From assembly GCA_963970005.1 (NCBI GenBank), contig CAXAMN010004158.1:1-64000 (forward strand): a stretch of DNA of 64,000 bases, read 5' to 3'. A model generated the notes under the pieces. That model was not told the DNA's origin, made no database searches, and worked only from the letters and a program-made list of their open reading frames with translations. The DNA comes from Durusdinium trenchii. Lineage: Eukaryota > Sar > Dinophyceae > Suessiales > Symbiodiniaceae. This document shows positions 9,843-18,800 of the stretch, piece after piece. Made by a program: the position numbers and the translations under genes. How positions within the stretch are numbered: the first letter of the stretch is position 1; each line of letters begins with the position of its first letter.

Positions 9843-10140
9843 ATGGCTTCTCCGGTGGTAGAGATGTGGGCGGCCAGTGAGACTCTGATGGGTCTAGCTG
9901 TGACTGGTCGGCTTGCAGTGACACCGAATGAAAAGTTGACCCGGGATGATCTAGTTCTCAATGAGGAGGTCTTAACTCCTCTTCTCAAACACCTCGGAGT
10001 TCGGGTGACCTTATCCCAAATCCAAGAACATGTTGACCTTTTCCTGCACTATGCAAGACCAAAGGGCAAAGCAGCACTTCCCCGTTCCTTTGTCCAACAA
10101 TTATTTGTGCATGACTTTGTAGTTTCTATCTGTGATGTGT
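9843..10140 (+). CDS. Copy 2 first exon (MASPVVEMWAASETL)
   Basis: A 99-codon open frame starting ATG at 9843, with NEKLTRDDLVLNEEVLTPLL and KPKGKAALPRSFVQQ-like helical content (RPKGKAALPRSFVQQLFVHD). It is a mixed, soluble, helical sequence. The stop at 10140 is probably beyond the true donor. The preceding bases GAAGGTGCC give a plausible start context. It likely corresponds to the N-terminal helical module of copies 1 and 3, though the alignment is weak. Confidence 0.55.
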
Positions 10141-13100
10141 GATTCCTAGTGATTTTGGGATGCTACAGGGTGAATCCCAACACCTGCGCTCAGGTAAAGT
10201 TGCAAAGCTTCAAGCTTGGAAGCTCAAGCGGCTAATCAGTGTTTTCTCTCGGCTTGCGAAGCGGGGACACTATCCTCGTGACAAAGCAATCCGCCGTATG
10301 TTCAAAGACTCGAACATCCCGCTACCCTCTGACCCGCGCCACTTTCATTAAATTATGCATGCAATGGTGTCTTGTGGGTTCCCCACCTTAGCCTCTTGCC
10401 ACTCCCTGGCTGCCAAGGTGCCAGCTCAAAGGATTTGTCGGAATCGGATGGCCTGGCCGAGGAGGGTGAGGAGAGTGAACAGGTTACTGAACTTTGGTTG
10501 CAAACAATAATATATATAGAAACTGCATGGAAGTCTAAAGGGTATTGTCTTAAAACATGCTCTGAAACTTAGGACACTGAAGTGGAGGTGAGTGATGTGG
10601 AGCCAAGCCTTGATGAGAAAGCAGGTGCAAATCCCAAGTGTAGGTGTTTAGTTTTATGTTTTTAGAACTGCCAAGTGTGCACATGTTTGTGATTTCCGTT
10701 GTCTCTGATCTGCATGTAGGTGAATTGCGGGTCGAGAATGTGGAGGCACTTGGGAGCCCCAAGATCAGAGATTGCTCAACTTCCACTCGATCTGGTGTTT
10801 CTGGCTCTTCTTTGGTGACTCCCCCACCAAGAGGAACCTTTGTTTGCACACATGGATGGGTTGCAAAAAGACTGCTGCTGCACTTATATTCTTACGTATC
10901 TATATTATACATATCTTTGCTTTTTGTTTGCAATTCCCAGGAATCACTACTCCAGCGCTGAGTCCTGAGAAGGCTAGCAAGACAAAGGACTCAGGGGAAG
11001 GGGCTATCAAAATCTTTTTCTCAGAGGGCTGGCTGACTGTCTTGGGCAAAGCTGTCAAAAACAGGGATTGTGAGGATTGGCAAATTGTGTCCCATGATGG
11101 GAGCAAATTCCGCTTCAATAGTGCTGGTGGGCTTTCTTCTGTTCCTGAACCAAATCAATTCCCGTTGACAGTGGAACCAATTCCTGAGCAGCAGCTTTTG
11201 GACGAGCTTGAGATCCTGCAAATGGAGCAGGAACTGCTTGAGGAAACGCTACGTCTTGAGGAACTGGAAAAGCTAGAGGTGGAGGAGACAAAGTCCCACC
11301 TGAATTCCACCATTCCTGCTTCAAGTGATGTTGCTCCCTCTTCTTGCTGCTTGGTGGCTTTTTGCAAATGACATCTTGCATATTGTAGCCCTGATTTTCT
11401 TTAGTTAATTGTTTGTCCAATTTTCCCAGGTTTGGACTTTGTGGAGACCCTCCCATATGATCATGCCTTGGCAGCTGATCACCTGGTCATTCCGGAAGAC
11501 AAGGACTGGAAAAATAATAGAGCAAACAGGCACTCAATTTTTCTTTGTGCAGGAGCCCCTGACTGCCGAGAAGCCCAAGACCTTTGCCCAAATGGTTCGT
11601 GGCTGTAGTTCCGCTACTCTTGTGTATGGACAAGTTGGGTCTGATGGTGAGAATGGTGAGAGGGAAGAGAAGTCTCAGCCTGAAGCTTTACCTGCGCATG
11701 GGAGTGAGGTGCAGAAGGCTGAGTGTGAGGCAGTGGTCAAAGGTGAGGTGAAGTGTGAAGCAAAGGATGGCTTGTGTGAGGAGACGGAGGGTGGAATGGA
11801 GAAAATGGTTGGTGAGGTTGGCATATCTCATGAAATCGCGGGGGTCACTGCGGCAGTGAGCGGCGAGATTTCTCACAATGTTGAGGCGGTTGAGGGTGAG
11901 GTGAAAGGGACTACTGAGATTGAGACTGGAGAAACAAAGGCCGGTGTCGAGGGCAATGTTAACCAGATCGTTGAGGTTGACAGCAGTGATGCAAAAGAGA
12001 CAAAAAGCACTGAAGAAGAAAGTGCAGATCCTGGATCAGAATCTTGCCGTCCAGCCTGCCTTGAACATATTGCCATTCTATCGCCAAAGGATCAACAAGC
12101 AGAAAGGAAAGCGGAGAAAAAGAAGACTCGTGGAAAAGGCAAGAAAAAGAAGAATTGTGAGGAGACAAATGAGGAGGATGAAGATGAAGATGAATGCAAC
12201 AGAGTTGCAACCGAGCCTGCAAGGAAGAAGAAGGAGAAGACTAATGGTGGCTGTGATGATGCAACCACACAAAAGAAGAAGCAAAGAAAAAGCCAGGCTG
12301 ATGATTGCGAGGAGAAAGCTGCAGGAAAGGGCAAGAGTGGAGACAAAAAGAAAAATGAAAAGGATTGCAAAGCGACAGCCAAGACAAAGAAGGAGAAGAC
12401 CAACAAGGAAGATGTGGAAAATGACAAGCCAGCAACCAAGAAGCAAAGGAATGCTGCCAAGGATGAGGCTGACAAGAAGACTGCAGCAAAGAAAAACAAA
12501 AAGGATTGTGACGAGGAGGCTGGTCATGAAGATGGCAAAGCTGAGACAAAGAAGAAGAAGCAGAAGAAGGTCGATGAAGCAACAGCTCTAGAGAAAAAGG
12601 CTGATGGGACAGGTGAACCACATGAGGCTGAGGGCAAGGCCGCGCCCACAAAGAAGAGGCCGGAAAAACCGGCTGTAAAGGAAGTGGCTGGAGATGTCAG
12701 GGCCAGCCAAGAAGCCCCAGCAAAGACCAAGAGGCTCAGGCGCATGGTGGTTGAGGAGCCAATGGAAGAGCCATCCGCAGCTGCAAAGAATGAAAGGGAA
12801 GCTGAGGAGGAGGACAAGGGGGAGGGTGGTGATGAGAAGACAAACACGGAGGAGGAGAATGCGGAGGGTGGTGATGAGAAGACAAAGGCGGAGGAGGAGA
12901 AGGCGGAGGGTGATGATGAGAAGACAAAGTCAAAGACGGCCAAGAATGAGACAAGGGCAAGAAAAGGCAAGAGTGACAAAGATTTGGACCCTAAGGTTGC
13001 TGAGAAGAAGGCTAAGGCCAGTCGCAAATCATCGGCGTACCATGTGGCAAAGAAGCAGGCCCTTCGTGATGGCTTGTCCCAAGAAGAAGCAGTCAAGAAG

Positions 13101-16100
13101 GCAAAAGAAGTCTCTTTCTCAGATGTCCATTCCCCTTCACCTGTTGTCTGGCTTGGTTTGACTTGACCAAGGCCTATCACAGTACCAACTGATCGGCATC
13201 CCTACAGGGTGATCAAGTGGGGCTAGCTGAAACGCTGGCTCTTGCGCTGGGGTTTGGCTCATGTGCTGAAATCAGCTTGGTTGTGGCAAAGGCTGCACAG
13301 CAGCGTCATTGCCACAGTAGCTGACCGTGTGTGATCACATGAGGTGTTTGGGGAAGAAAAAACTTGAGCTATATGCGCTTTCATCTTAAGATGCAGCTAT
13401 CGGATTGTTGGTGTCTTCATCTTCAATTGCAACATTGCAACAAAATGTTTTCGAAAGTCATGATATGGTGGGAGAACTGGGGCATGCTACCATGACAGTC
13501 AGCTAAACACTAGCTCTCTGCAAATGCTTTCCTACGCAGGTGATGTCTTCAGAGAGCTGGGCGATCCGCTTGGAAAGCGGTGTAGGTGGGCATGGGCAGG
13601 GTTTCCTTAGACTGGATTGTTTCAGTTGGTGGTGCGAGCATGCCTGTGAACCTTTATTTTTGCACCTGCATGGTGTGAATGCCTACCGCAAGAGCAAATT
13701 TGGAAGATCGGGTGGCTAGCGTTTCACTGTGCGCAATGGAATCTATAGTCGTGAATCTTCTCCAACTTGGGGCGCCCAAGGCGCATCTGCTTGTTCTCCA
13801 CATGCACTAGCTTTTTGAAACAGCATAATGTTTCCCTCTGCAGCATTCCCTGCCTGGTAGATTTTGATCGCGGTGGTGCTTCTGCTGCTTTGGTCAAAGC
13901 ACCTTCCAAACATTGAGCCACGCTATCAGTTCTTGGACTTATTTGCTGGGGAAGGGCAAATCTATTCTACTTTGACTCTAGGTGGAATCGATGACTGGGA
14001 ATGGATGACTGGGAACGAAGGGACTGGGAATGAAGTGTGACCAGTGTTGGGCACTGTCCAAACCTAAGTGGGGTGTCACTGATCTTGGATCAAAGTCTGC
14101 AACTAGAGCGTCTGACGCCCAGGACATCGAGAGGCTATGTCGGCACCAAGATCGATTACCTCTTGTATCAAGGGGAGAGGACACACGACTTCCTTTCAAA
14201 CTCTGGCTTCCTGTACTTTGTCGGGTTTCAGCTCAGAAAGTTCATGGTGTTCATGGTCAGTGTGTAGATTCATATCAATTGGATGAGCTACCAAGGCTTA
14301 CTTTGTGGGTAGTACTTTGTGAATATGAAGGCAGTTTGAATGTGATGGGGCCAAACTGCAATTCATGGACACTTCCAGCGCGTGGAACAACCATTCGAAA
14401 CTATGTGAATATACATGGGGCCATGCACCTCCGTTTTGTTGAAGAAGGAAACCGCTGCATATCACGGTGTCTTAGCCCAAACAAGCAACTCACGTGAAGC
14501 TGCATTTAAGGGTGTTTGTTCACAATACTGCAGTAACAAATGAAAACATGGCTGTCCCACCTATAGGTTGGTACTCATCCTCATGGTTGTTGTTGCAAAG
14601 CACTGCTTCTTTGTATTGGAGCAACCTGGCAATTCACTATTATATCGACACCGAAGATGGGAAGAGTTCTGCAACTCAACTTGCTTTGTTTCTTGGCATG
14701 GATTCTTTAAATTAGGAAACCTGGCCTTTTCAGAAATGGTCCCTAATGCCTGATGTCACCTCAAGACTCAACCTGGACCACTGGACGCCCACCTCAGGTC
14801 TATGTCATCCGATTCTGGATGATGCTGCTGGGCGCCCAAACGCCCAAGCCCACGCTTTGCTATTCCAATGGGTCCTGGGTCAAGGGCTTGAACACGGGAA
14901 AGCTGAGCAAGACCACCAGGGAGGAAAAGACTTCTTTACACCCAGTTCGCAGGGACCTGAGGATTTCTCTATATAGGTACTATATACTGCAGGGTTCCCT
15001 GGACCATTTTTGAATTGGCCAAGGCAAGTACCATGCCAAAGATGGGACCGCCAGATTCAGTGGGACCAGTGACTTACGTAAGACCGCGTCGAGACCCTAG
15101 CTGTTCAGAAGTTTGGTACTTAATAATGGTTGGGGTGTAGGGTGCTTTTCCATGTCAGGGCCTATCCCAGTGGCTTTGCACAGAAGCTGCTGCAATTGTA
15201 TGAAGAACGCCGGGACCCATTTCCTGCTCATCTGAGACACAGGACAACTGTTGATGTAACACTTACTGATCGACAGCTTTTTGATCGCCTGACCATTGGA
15301 GATGTGTGGCTAGATGCTGGACTTCATTATGTACGGGCATACCTGTACAGCTGCCCGTCGGTACAGATCCCTCCATCCTGGGTACCTTCTATGCGGTCGT
15401 TTGATGAAGAACTTCGAAAAGTAGTAACCTGTCCAATCATTGTTGCTCCTTTTCTCTTAGATTTGAGTGGTCGCTGAATATCAACCCCCTGTATCCTAGG
15501 TACAAGTGGATGATGCTCTCCGCAATGAATACAATTCGAATGTTGCTGCCAGTCACTGATTTCCACTCAGGTGACAGGAATTGCATGTTTTTGGACAACC
15601 GCGTTGCTCAACGCCAAATCGGTTCGTACGAAAATATCCGCCAAAAAGCCGCAAATATGCGCAAAAATCCGCAAACGAGCGCAAATGCAAAATTAGTACC
15701 TTTTTAATTTTACATGGGAGTTGGTTTGCGCATATTAGTGGCAGTTTTTGTGCAGGACTTTGCTGTGTCCTATATAGTACCACATGAGTGCTGTGGGTCA
15801 AGAATGTCGCGGTCAGTCTCTTGTAGTACACTTGTCAAAGCCTGTGCCATGGCCATCCCTTCTGACAATGGTGATGTGCGAACAAGTACCAGGTCCAAGA
15901 TCGAGGTATCTCATCTTAATTGAAATGCAAGTTGAGGGTACCCATACATGAACCACAATCAGACCTGCCGCGGCTCCCAGGAAGCCCGAGCTAAGATTGC
16001 AGCCATGCAAGAGCGTTTGGCAGGAGTTCGCGGAGACAAGAAAACCTCAGCTGTTCCAGGCATGAACTTGTACCACCCTTGCTGGTTAGGGAACCAAACC

Positions 16101-18430
16101 TGCAAATGAGCCTAAAGCTTAAGGTCACATGAATTGGGGGCTCTGGATCATTGGAAGTTGGTCCTTGCTGTTTGACAGGTGCGCCATCCATTGCTAGTGC
16201 TGCCGGGGCCTTTGTAGCAGGCAATGCTACTGGAGCGCCTGCGCCTACCAAACTTCATGAAGGGTATCCCCACCCACCATCGTTTGATAGCGCATGGCGT
16301 ATGGAAGCATCAAATTCTCTTGAACTCCCAGTGTTCCACCCTGTGCCAGAGATTCCGTTTCAGGGAGGTGAGCCAGGGGAGGCTCAACCATCCTGTGAGC
16401 GAAATGTCATTGATCTGGACGATGATGAGATTGGTGCTACCCAAAAACATGAGGCTAAGGAAAAGGGAGCCGATGACATTCCCATGGGATATTCACCAGG
16501 TTCCCCTGTTGCGTCGTCTTCTCACGTTGAGACAGAGAAGACAAAGAATATAGAGAATGAAATCGCGGAGAATAAGTTTGACAAATATTACCACAAGAGT
16601 CTCGGTAGCATGTGTACATGTATACATCGTTGAACTCTTTGCAGGGTTAAGGTGCACATATATGACATGACAGCTCTGATACCTAACTAAGAATGCGTCG
16701 ATACTGTGACCCGAAGATGAAGACCAAGATCACAGCATCAAAAGAAGTTTTGAAGATGTACAACACACCGGACGGTCGTTTCTTGGCATGGTCATTTGGT
16801 GAATATGTATTCAGCAAAACACTATTGAGCTTGTGGGGGTTTTGCCACCCAACCCCTTAGGCCAAAAGCTTCGAGAGCTTTTGATCAAGCATGGTGGCTT
16901 CAAGGAGGTAGAATTGGTTGTTTCCCGATGGAGCAAAAGCTTGAATGTAGAGGGCCAGGATGGCAAATGGGTGACAAAACACTACCTCAAGGAAGTGGAG
17001 AAATTCACTCCGTATCTGAACTGCATCCTGTAAGGACATATTGCATGTGATGTAGTCGATGTAGTGTACTTTGTTTCTTCCATGCATATGTATAAGGCAA
17101 ATGATCGAGCGGAGTTTTGCTTGGGCAGAGGCCCGAGGATTGACTAGAAAAAACACTGTGCATGGTGAAGATGAAGCGCGCTTAGTCCTTCACGAACACT
17201 TTTCGAATTCCAATGAGATGGGATCAATGACTCACATGGAGGGCTCTGGTCAGGTTGAGGACTGTCTTTGCAACCTTGAACAGCAGCCTTACTGAAAGAA
17301 ATGGATCATTAGGTTGTGGGATGTTGTGGGAATTTTTCTTTACAGCCCTATCACGCAGGATGCTGATGGAGCACTGCTGCCTGATGAGATCACTCCTGAC
17401 GAGCCTAATGCAGTGGATGAGCAGGTTGCGTTGAAGGAAGCTGCGGCTGGGAAGAGCCGGTTCCTTGCCAGCTCTTTTAATTAACTAAGATCGTTTGATT
17501 TTGTGTGGTTGTGCACTGAATGGTTCACAGGGTGTAGCCACATGTTCTGAGGCTTGTTTTCCCTACGCTGCAGAAGAATGATTCACCTTTGACCGTACTT
17601 CCAACCTTTCTGACTGTGTTGGGGAAAAAGGTTGACAGCGCATCAGACCACCAGGACTGTTCGGGAGAAAAGGGAGAGAAAGAGAATGATAGGCAATGAA
17701 AACACACACTGCATAAAAAGGCATAAGCTCAATACTACATCTCTTTACAGTTCCTTTGTATGCCAGGAGAAGCTTTCCAGAATGGGGGTAGAACGTGCCA
17801 AGGAGTTCCTTGGATTTGGAATTCGTGATTGTGTGATCAATGTTGTACATGGTGAGATATTGTTTATATATGTTTGGTGGTTTGCTCACTGAGGATGGCA
17901 AACCACATGGCTGACGCAGTCAAGAAAATGAACGAGATCTATTCCAAGCTTGGTAACAAGCAAGCCGACTATCTATCTATGGACACTGGCAATACTGCGC
18001 CGGGATACCCATTGGTTAGCTATGGATCATATGGTTTTTCTATTAGAGCTGTACTGATTGCAACTCATACTCTGACAGGAGTGTAGAATCGCTCAAGACA
18101 TCGGTGCTGCAACTTATGGCTGAAGCTACCAAACATGATGTGACTTTGAACAACTACATTACCAGGAGCAAGAAACCTGATTTAATTGTGGTGAGTGGAT
18201 ATGTTTTGAAGTACTTCCAGGGAGTAGGACCGATCTGCTCCACTAAGCCGAGGAACATCAAGAAGAAGAGTCCATCTTCCATTGGCAAAGAGTCTGCGAC
18301 CAAACCACCTGGACGGACTAAGTCTGGAAAGGCCAAGTCTGCAAAGCGGACTGCAGAACCAGGTGGTGATGGTGCTGAGCCCAAAAAGGCTTCCAAAGCA
18401 GCACCAAAAAAAAAGGCTAAGACAACCTAG
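9843..18430 (+). CDS. Composite gene, copy 2
   Basis: This plus-strand multi-exon gene runs from ATG at 9843 (MASPVVEMWAASETLMGL) to the stop at 18430 (end KKKAKTT). The modules are: a helical N-terminal region (9843-10350), an acidic helical region (10960-11330), a very long Lys/Glu-rich exon (11560-13166), a methyltransferase-like module with DLFAGEG (13.9 kb), GPNCNSW (14.35 kb) and VLEQP (14.6 kb), a low-complexity linker (16180-16605), a charged helical module (16694-17280), and a coiled, basic tail (17.76-18.43 kb). Copy 3 has equivalents of nearly every module in the same order. No catalytic activity is demonstrated. The N in GPNC replaces the proline of the usual PC dipeptide, so methyltransferase activity may be lost. 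The terminal-module gene follows 370 bp downstream. Confidence 0.6.
10168..10350 (+). CDS. Copy 2 exon: basic helical QAWKLKRLISVFSRLAKRG
   Basis: The frame contains KVAKLQAWKLKRLISVFSRL and AKRGHYPRDKAIRRMFKDSN. The QAW start and amphipathic helices resemble the 83-bp AWARIEAGL exon of copies 1 and 3 and the exon after it. Exon limits inside this open frame are not certain. Confidence 0.5.
10941..11370 (+). CDS. Copy 2 exon: acidic leucine/glutamate helix
   Basis: After a CCCAG acceptor the frame reads GITTPALSPEKASKTKDSGE, IKIFFSEGWLTVLGKAVKNR, and a long helix (LLDELEILQMEQELLEETLR). The heptad-like leucine spacing suggests a coiled coil. A short frame at 11432-11560 (LDFVETLPYDHALAADHL) probably continues it after an intron. 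Confidence 0.55.
11556..13166 (+). CDS. Copy 2 large exon: Lys/Glu-rich basic domain
   Basis: This is the longest open frame in the window. After AEKPKTFAQMVRGCSSATLV it becomes a Glu/Val then Lys/Glu-rich low-complexity region (KKTRGKGKKKKNCEETNEED and many similar blocks). It includes three tandem 42-bp units (GGDEKTKAEEEKAE type, 12822-12932). It ends with a less repetitive helical segment, RKSSAYHVAKKQALRDGLSQ, then EEAVKKAKEV. The antisense frames (Ser/Phe/Leu-rich) are shadows. It is equivalent to the Lys-rich exons of copies 1 and 3 and is probably disordered, nuclear and nucleic-acid-associated. Confidence 0.75.
   Translation, partial: PLTAEKPKTFAQMVRGCSSATLVYGQVGSDGENGEREEKSQPEALPAHGSEVQKAECEAVVKGEVKCEAKDGLCEETEGGMEKMVGEVGISHEIAGVTAAVSGEISHNVEAVEGEVKGTTEIETGETKAGVEGNVNQIVEVDSSDAKETKSTEEESADPGSESCRPACLEHIAILSPKDQQAERKAEKKKTRGKGKKKKNCEETNEEDEDEDECNRVATEPARKKKEKTNGGCDDATTQKKKQRKSQADDCEEKAAGKGKSGDKKKNEKDCKATAKTKKEKTNKEDVENDKPATKKQRNAAKDEADKKTAAKKNKKDCDEEAGHEDGKAETKKKKQKKVDEATALEKKADGTGEPHEAEGKAAPTKKRPEKPAVKEVAGDVRASQEAPAKTKRLRRMVVEEPMEEPSAAAKNEREAEEEDKGEGGDEKTNTEEENAEGGDEKTKAEEEKAEGDDEKTKSKTAKNETRARKGKSDKDLDPKVAEKKAKASRKSSAYHVAKKQALRDGLSQEEAVKKAKEVSFSDVHSPSPVVWLGLT
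13874..13980 (+). CDS. Copy 2 exon: methyltransferase-like motif I (DLFAGEG)
   Basis: The frame gives SKHLPNIEPRYQFLDLFAGE and GQIYSTLTLGG. DLFAGEGQ matches the hydrophobic-D-L-F-x-G-x-G loop that begins cytosine-C5 methyltransferase domains. The equivalents are DLFCGKG in copy 3 and DFFAGEK in copy 1. The sequence continues into an intron after TCTAG. Confidence 0.6.
14112..14255 (+). CDS. Copy 2 exon: HDFLSNSGFLYFVGFQLRK
   Basis: The frame contains ERTHDFLSNSGFLYFVGFQL and RKFMVF, between the motif I and PNC exons. Copy 3 has ARFDKEMHPKSNDILT at the corresponding place (31.25-31.33 kb). Its role is unknown; it is likely part of the same Rossmann-type module. Confidence 0.5.
14322..14468 (+). 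CDS. Copy 2 exon: motif IV-like GPNCNSW
   Basis: The frame reads SLNVMGPNCNSWTLPARGTT, then IRNYVNIHGAMHLRFVEEGN. Copy 3 has LLHAGPPCSSWIWVSRGSTK at 31.1 kb. In C5 methyltransferases motif IV is GPPC followed by Q and S, with the catalytic cysteine. The cysteine is kept here, but the proline before it is Asn. Confidence 0.6.
14563..14690 (+). CDS. Copy 2 exon: motif VI-like VLEQPGNSLL
   Basis: The frame reads VVVAKHCFFVLEQPGNSLLY, then RHRRWEEFCN. Copy 3 has RACHVAIEQPRSSLMPLFPM. The E-Q-P plus N/S-S-L pattern resembles motif VI (E-N-V/P) of C5 methyltransferases, where the glutamate contacts the target base. Confidence 0.6.
14791..14955 (+). CDS. Copy 2 exon: RFWMMLLGAQTPKPTLCYSN
   Basis: The frame reads YVIRFWMMLLGAQTPKPTLC, then YSNGSWVKGLNTGKLSKTTR. 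Copy 3 carries LSWMGTYGSCTSKPSTLFGT. The shared WM-x-x-YG-x-x-T-x-KP pattern marks a conserved segment downstream of the EQP motif. The next small exon (15014-15095) reads GKYHAKDGTARFSGTSDLRK, matching YLDSRGNWKVSG and RDMTKSAAYP in copy 3. Confidence 0.6.
15014..15095 (+). CDS. Copy 2 exon: KDGTARFSGTSDLRKTAS
   Basis: A short frame GKYHAKDGTARFSGTSDLRK. Its D-x-G-x-x-x-x-S/G and DL-K-T/S-A pattern recurs in copy 3 at 30.26-30.45 kb, again directly after the WM-x-x-YG exon. Confidence 0.5.
15155..15380 (+). CDS. Copy 2 exon: AYPSGFAQKLLQLYEERRD
   Basis: Begins after a TCAG acceptor with G as the first exon base (AYPSGFAQKLLQLYEERRDP). It continues through DVTLTDRQLFDRLTIGDVWL to PPSW at a GTACCT donor. 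A small exon at 15501-15557 (VDDALRNEYNSNVAASH) and another at 15981-16080 (EARAKIAAMQERLAGVRGDK) follow. The segment is predicted helical and of unknown function. Confidence 0.6.
15981..16080 (+). CDS. Copy 2 exon: EARAKIAAMQERLAGVRG
   Basis: After CCCAG with G as the first exon base the frame reads EARAKIAAMQERLAGVRGDK, then KTSAVPG. It is a basic amphipathic helix leading into the Pro/Ala-rich linker. Confidence 0.5.
16180..16605 (+). CDS. Copy 2 exon: Ala/Pro and acidic linker
   Basis: The open frame runs from a GACAG acceptor (GAPSIASAAGAFVAGNATGA) through an acidic patch (ERNVIDLDDDEIGA) to KFDKYYHKSLG, ending at a GTAGCA donor. The acidic patch with flanking hydrophobics resembles a SUMO-interaction type motif (VIDLDDDE), which is only an inference. 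It is a probable disordered linker. Confidence 0.55.
16694..17031 (+). CDS. Copy 2 exons: RRYCDPK and HGGFKEVELVVSRWSKS module
   Basis: Two exons: 16694-16781 (MRRYCDPKMKTKITASKEVL) and about 16823-17031 (GQKLRELLIKHGGFKEVELV, then VSRWSKSLNVEGQDGKWVTK). The second aligns with copy 3's 26781-27575 exon start (LYEQWNSAHEKWSQSQLVMR and RGARRWMLKKDIIARYNEEL). The shared pattern is a helix, a basic turn, W-x-x-K and another helix. This looks like a helix-turn-helix style nucleic-acid-binding segment, by inference only. Confidence 0.55.
17098..17280 (+). CDS. Copy 2 exon: AWAEARGLTRKNTVHGEDE
   Basis: The frame reads IERSFAWAEARGLTRKNTVH, then GEDEARLVLHEHFSN. Copy 3's counterpart is ADEIIASKYKEEF followed by HPELPDREEMNLFL. 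The following short exon (17345-17460) reads ITQDADGALLPDEITPDEPN. Confidence 0.55.
17345..17460 (+). CDS. Copy 2 exon: acidic DGALLPDEITPDEP
   Basis: Short acidic exon (SPITQDADGALLPDEITPDE, then NAVDEQVALKEAAAGKSR) followed by another at 17573-17700 (KNDSPLTVLPTFLTVLGKKV). Both are in the sense orientation of copy 2, and their boundaries are approximate. Confidence 0.45.
17760..18015 (+). CDS. Copy 2 exons: coiled tail segment
   Basis: Two short exons: 17760-17850 (QEKLSRMGVERAKEFLGFGI) and 17894-18015 (NHMADAVKKMNEIYSKLGNK, then QADYLSMD). The second aligns with copy 3's 26541-26621 exon (AFNDLVAGLADIARRENKTE, SMRLNQ) as a heptad-like helix. This part precedes the basic C-terminus. Confidence 0.5.
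18080..18430 (+). CDS. Copy 2 terminal exon: helix plus basic tail
   Basis: Begins SVESLKTSVLQLMAEATKHD and ends in a Lys/Pro/Ala-rich tail (GRTKSGKAKSAKRTAEPGGD) with the stop at 18428-18430. Copy 3's terminal exon (26128-26251) reads KVDAMESATKSASESFKTWK and also ends at a stop. A 30-nt GT...AG stretch inside (about 18191-18220) keeps the frame, so it may be a tiny intron or simply coding. Confidence 0.6.
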   Translation, partial: SVESLKTSVLQLMAEATKHDVTLNNYITRSKKPDLIVVSGYVLKYFQGVGPICSTKPRNIKKKSPSSIGKESATKPPGRTKSGKAKSAKRTAEPGGDGAEPKKASKAAPKKKAKTT

Positions 18431-18800
18431 TAGGCCCATTTTGCTATTTGCTTGGCTACCACTCTTAAGTTTGAGAGTGCTTGTTTCAAATCTATAGTAC
18501 TGTGGTAGCCACGCAGGGGTGTGCCAACAATTGTTGGTGTCCAATTTGGTGAGTGAGGTGTGTTCTTTGACACGCATCGGCGAACACCGGATTGAGAGCA
18601 AGCGAGTGTGGGGTTCACTTCAAAAAGGGAAGAGTGCTGGTGTCAGATTTTGTCCTTCTATGTAATTCTCAACTCTCTGACTGAGCTTGCAAACTGAGCT
18701 TGCTTATCATGAGATGTGTTTGAGAACTTATAGACCCCTGCTAGTACTTATGTGGGGAGTTGGAGGAAATCTCAAACACATCCGTTCTCGTTCTGCCCCA

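Noticed and set aside
12524-13180. Long Ser/Phe/Val-rich minus-strand frames opposite the Lys-rich exon
   Set aside because: They are mirror frames of GAA/AAG-rich coding sequence. The same applies to plus-strand frames opposite 26.8-28.9 kb.
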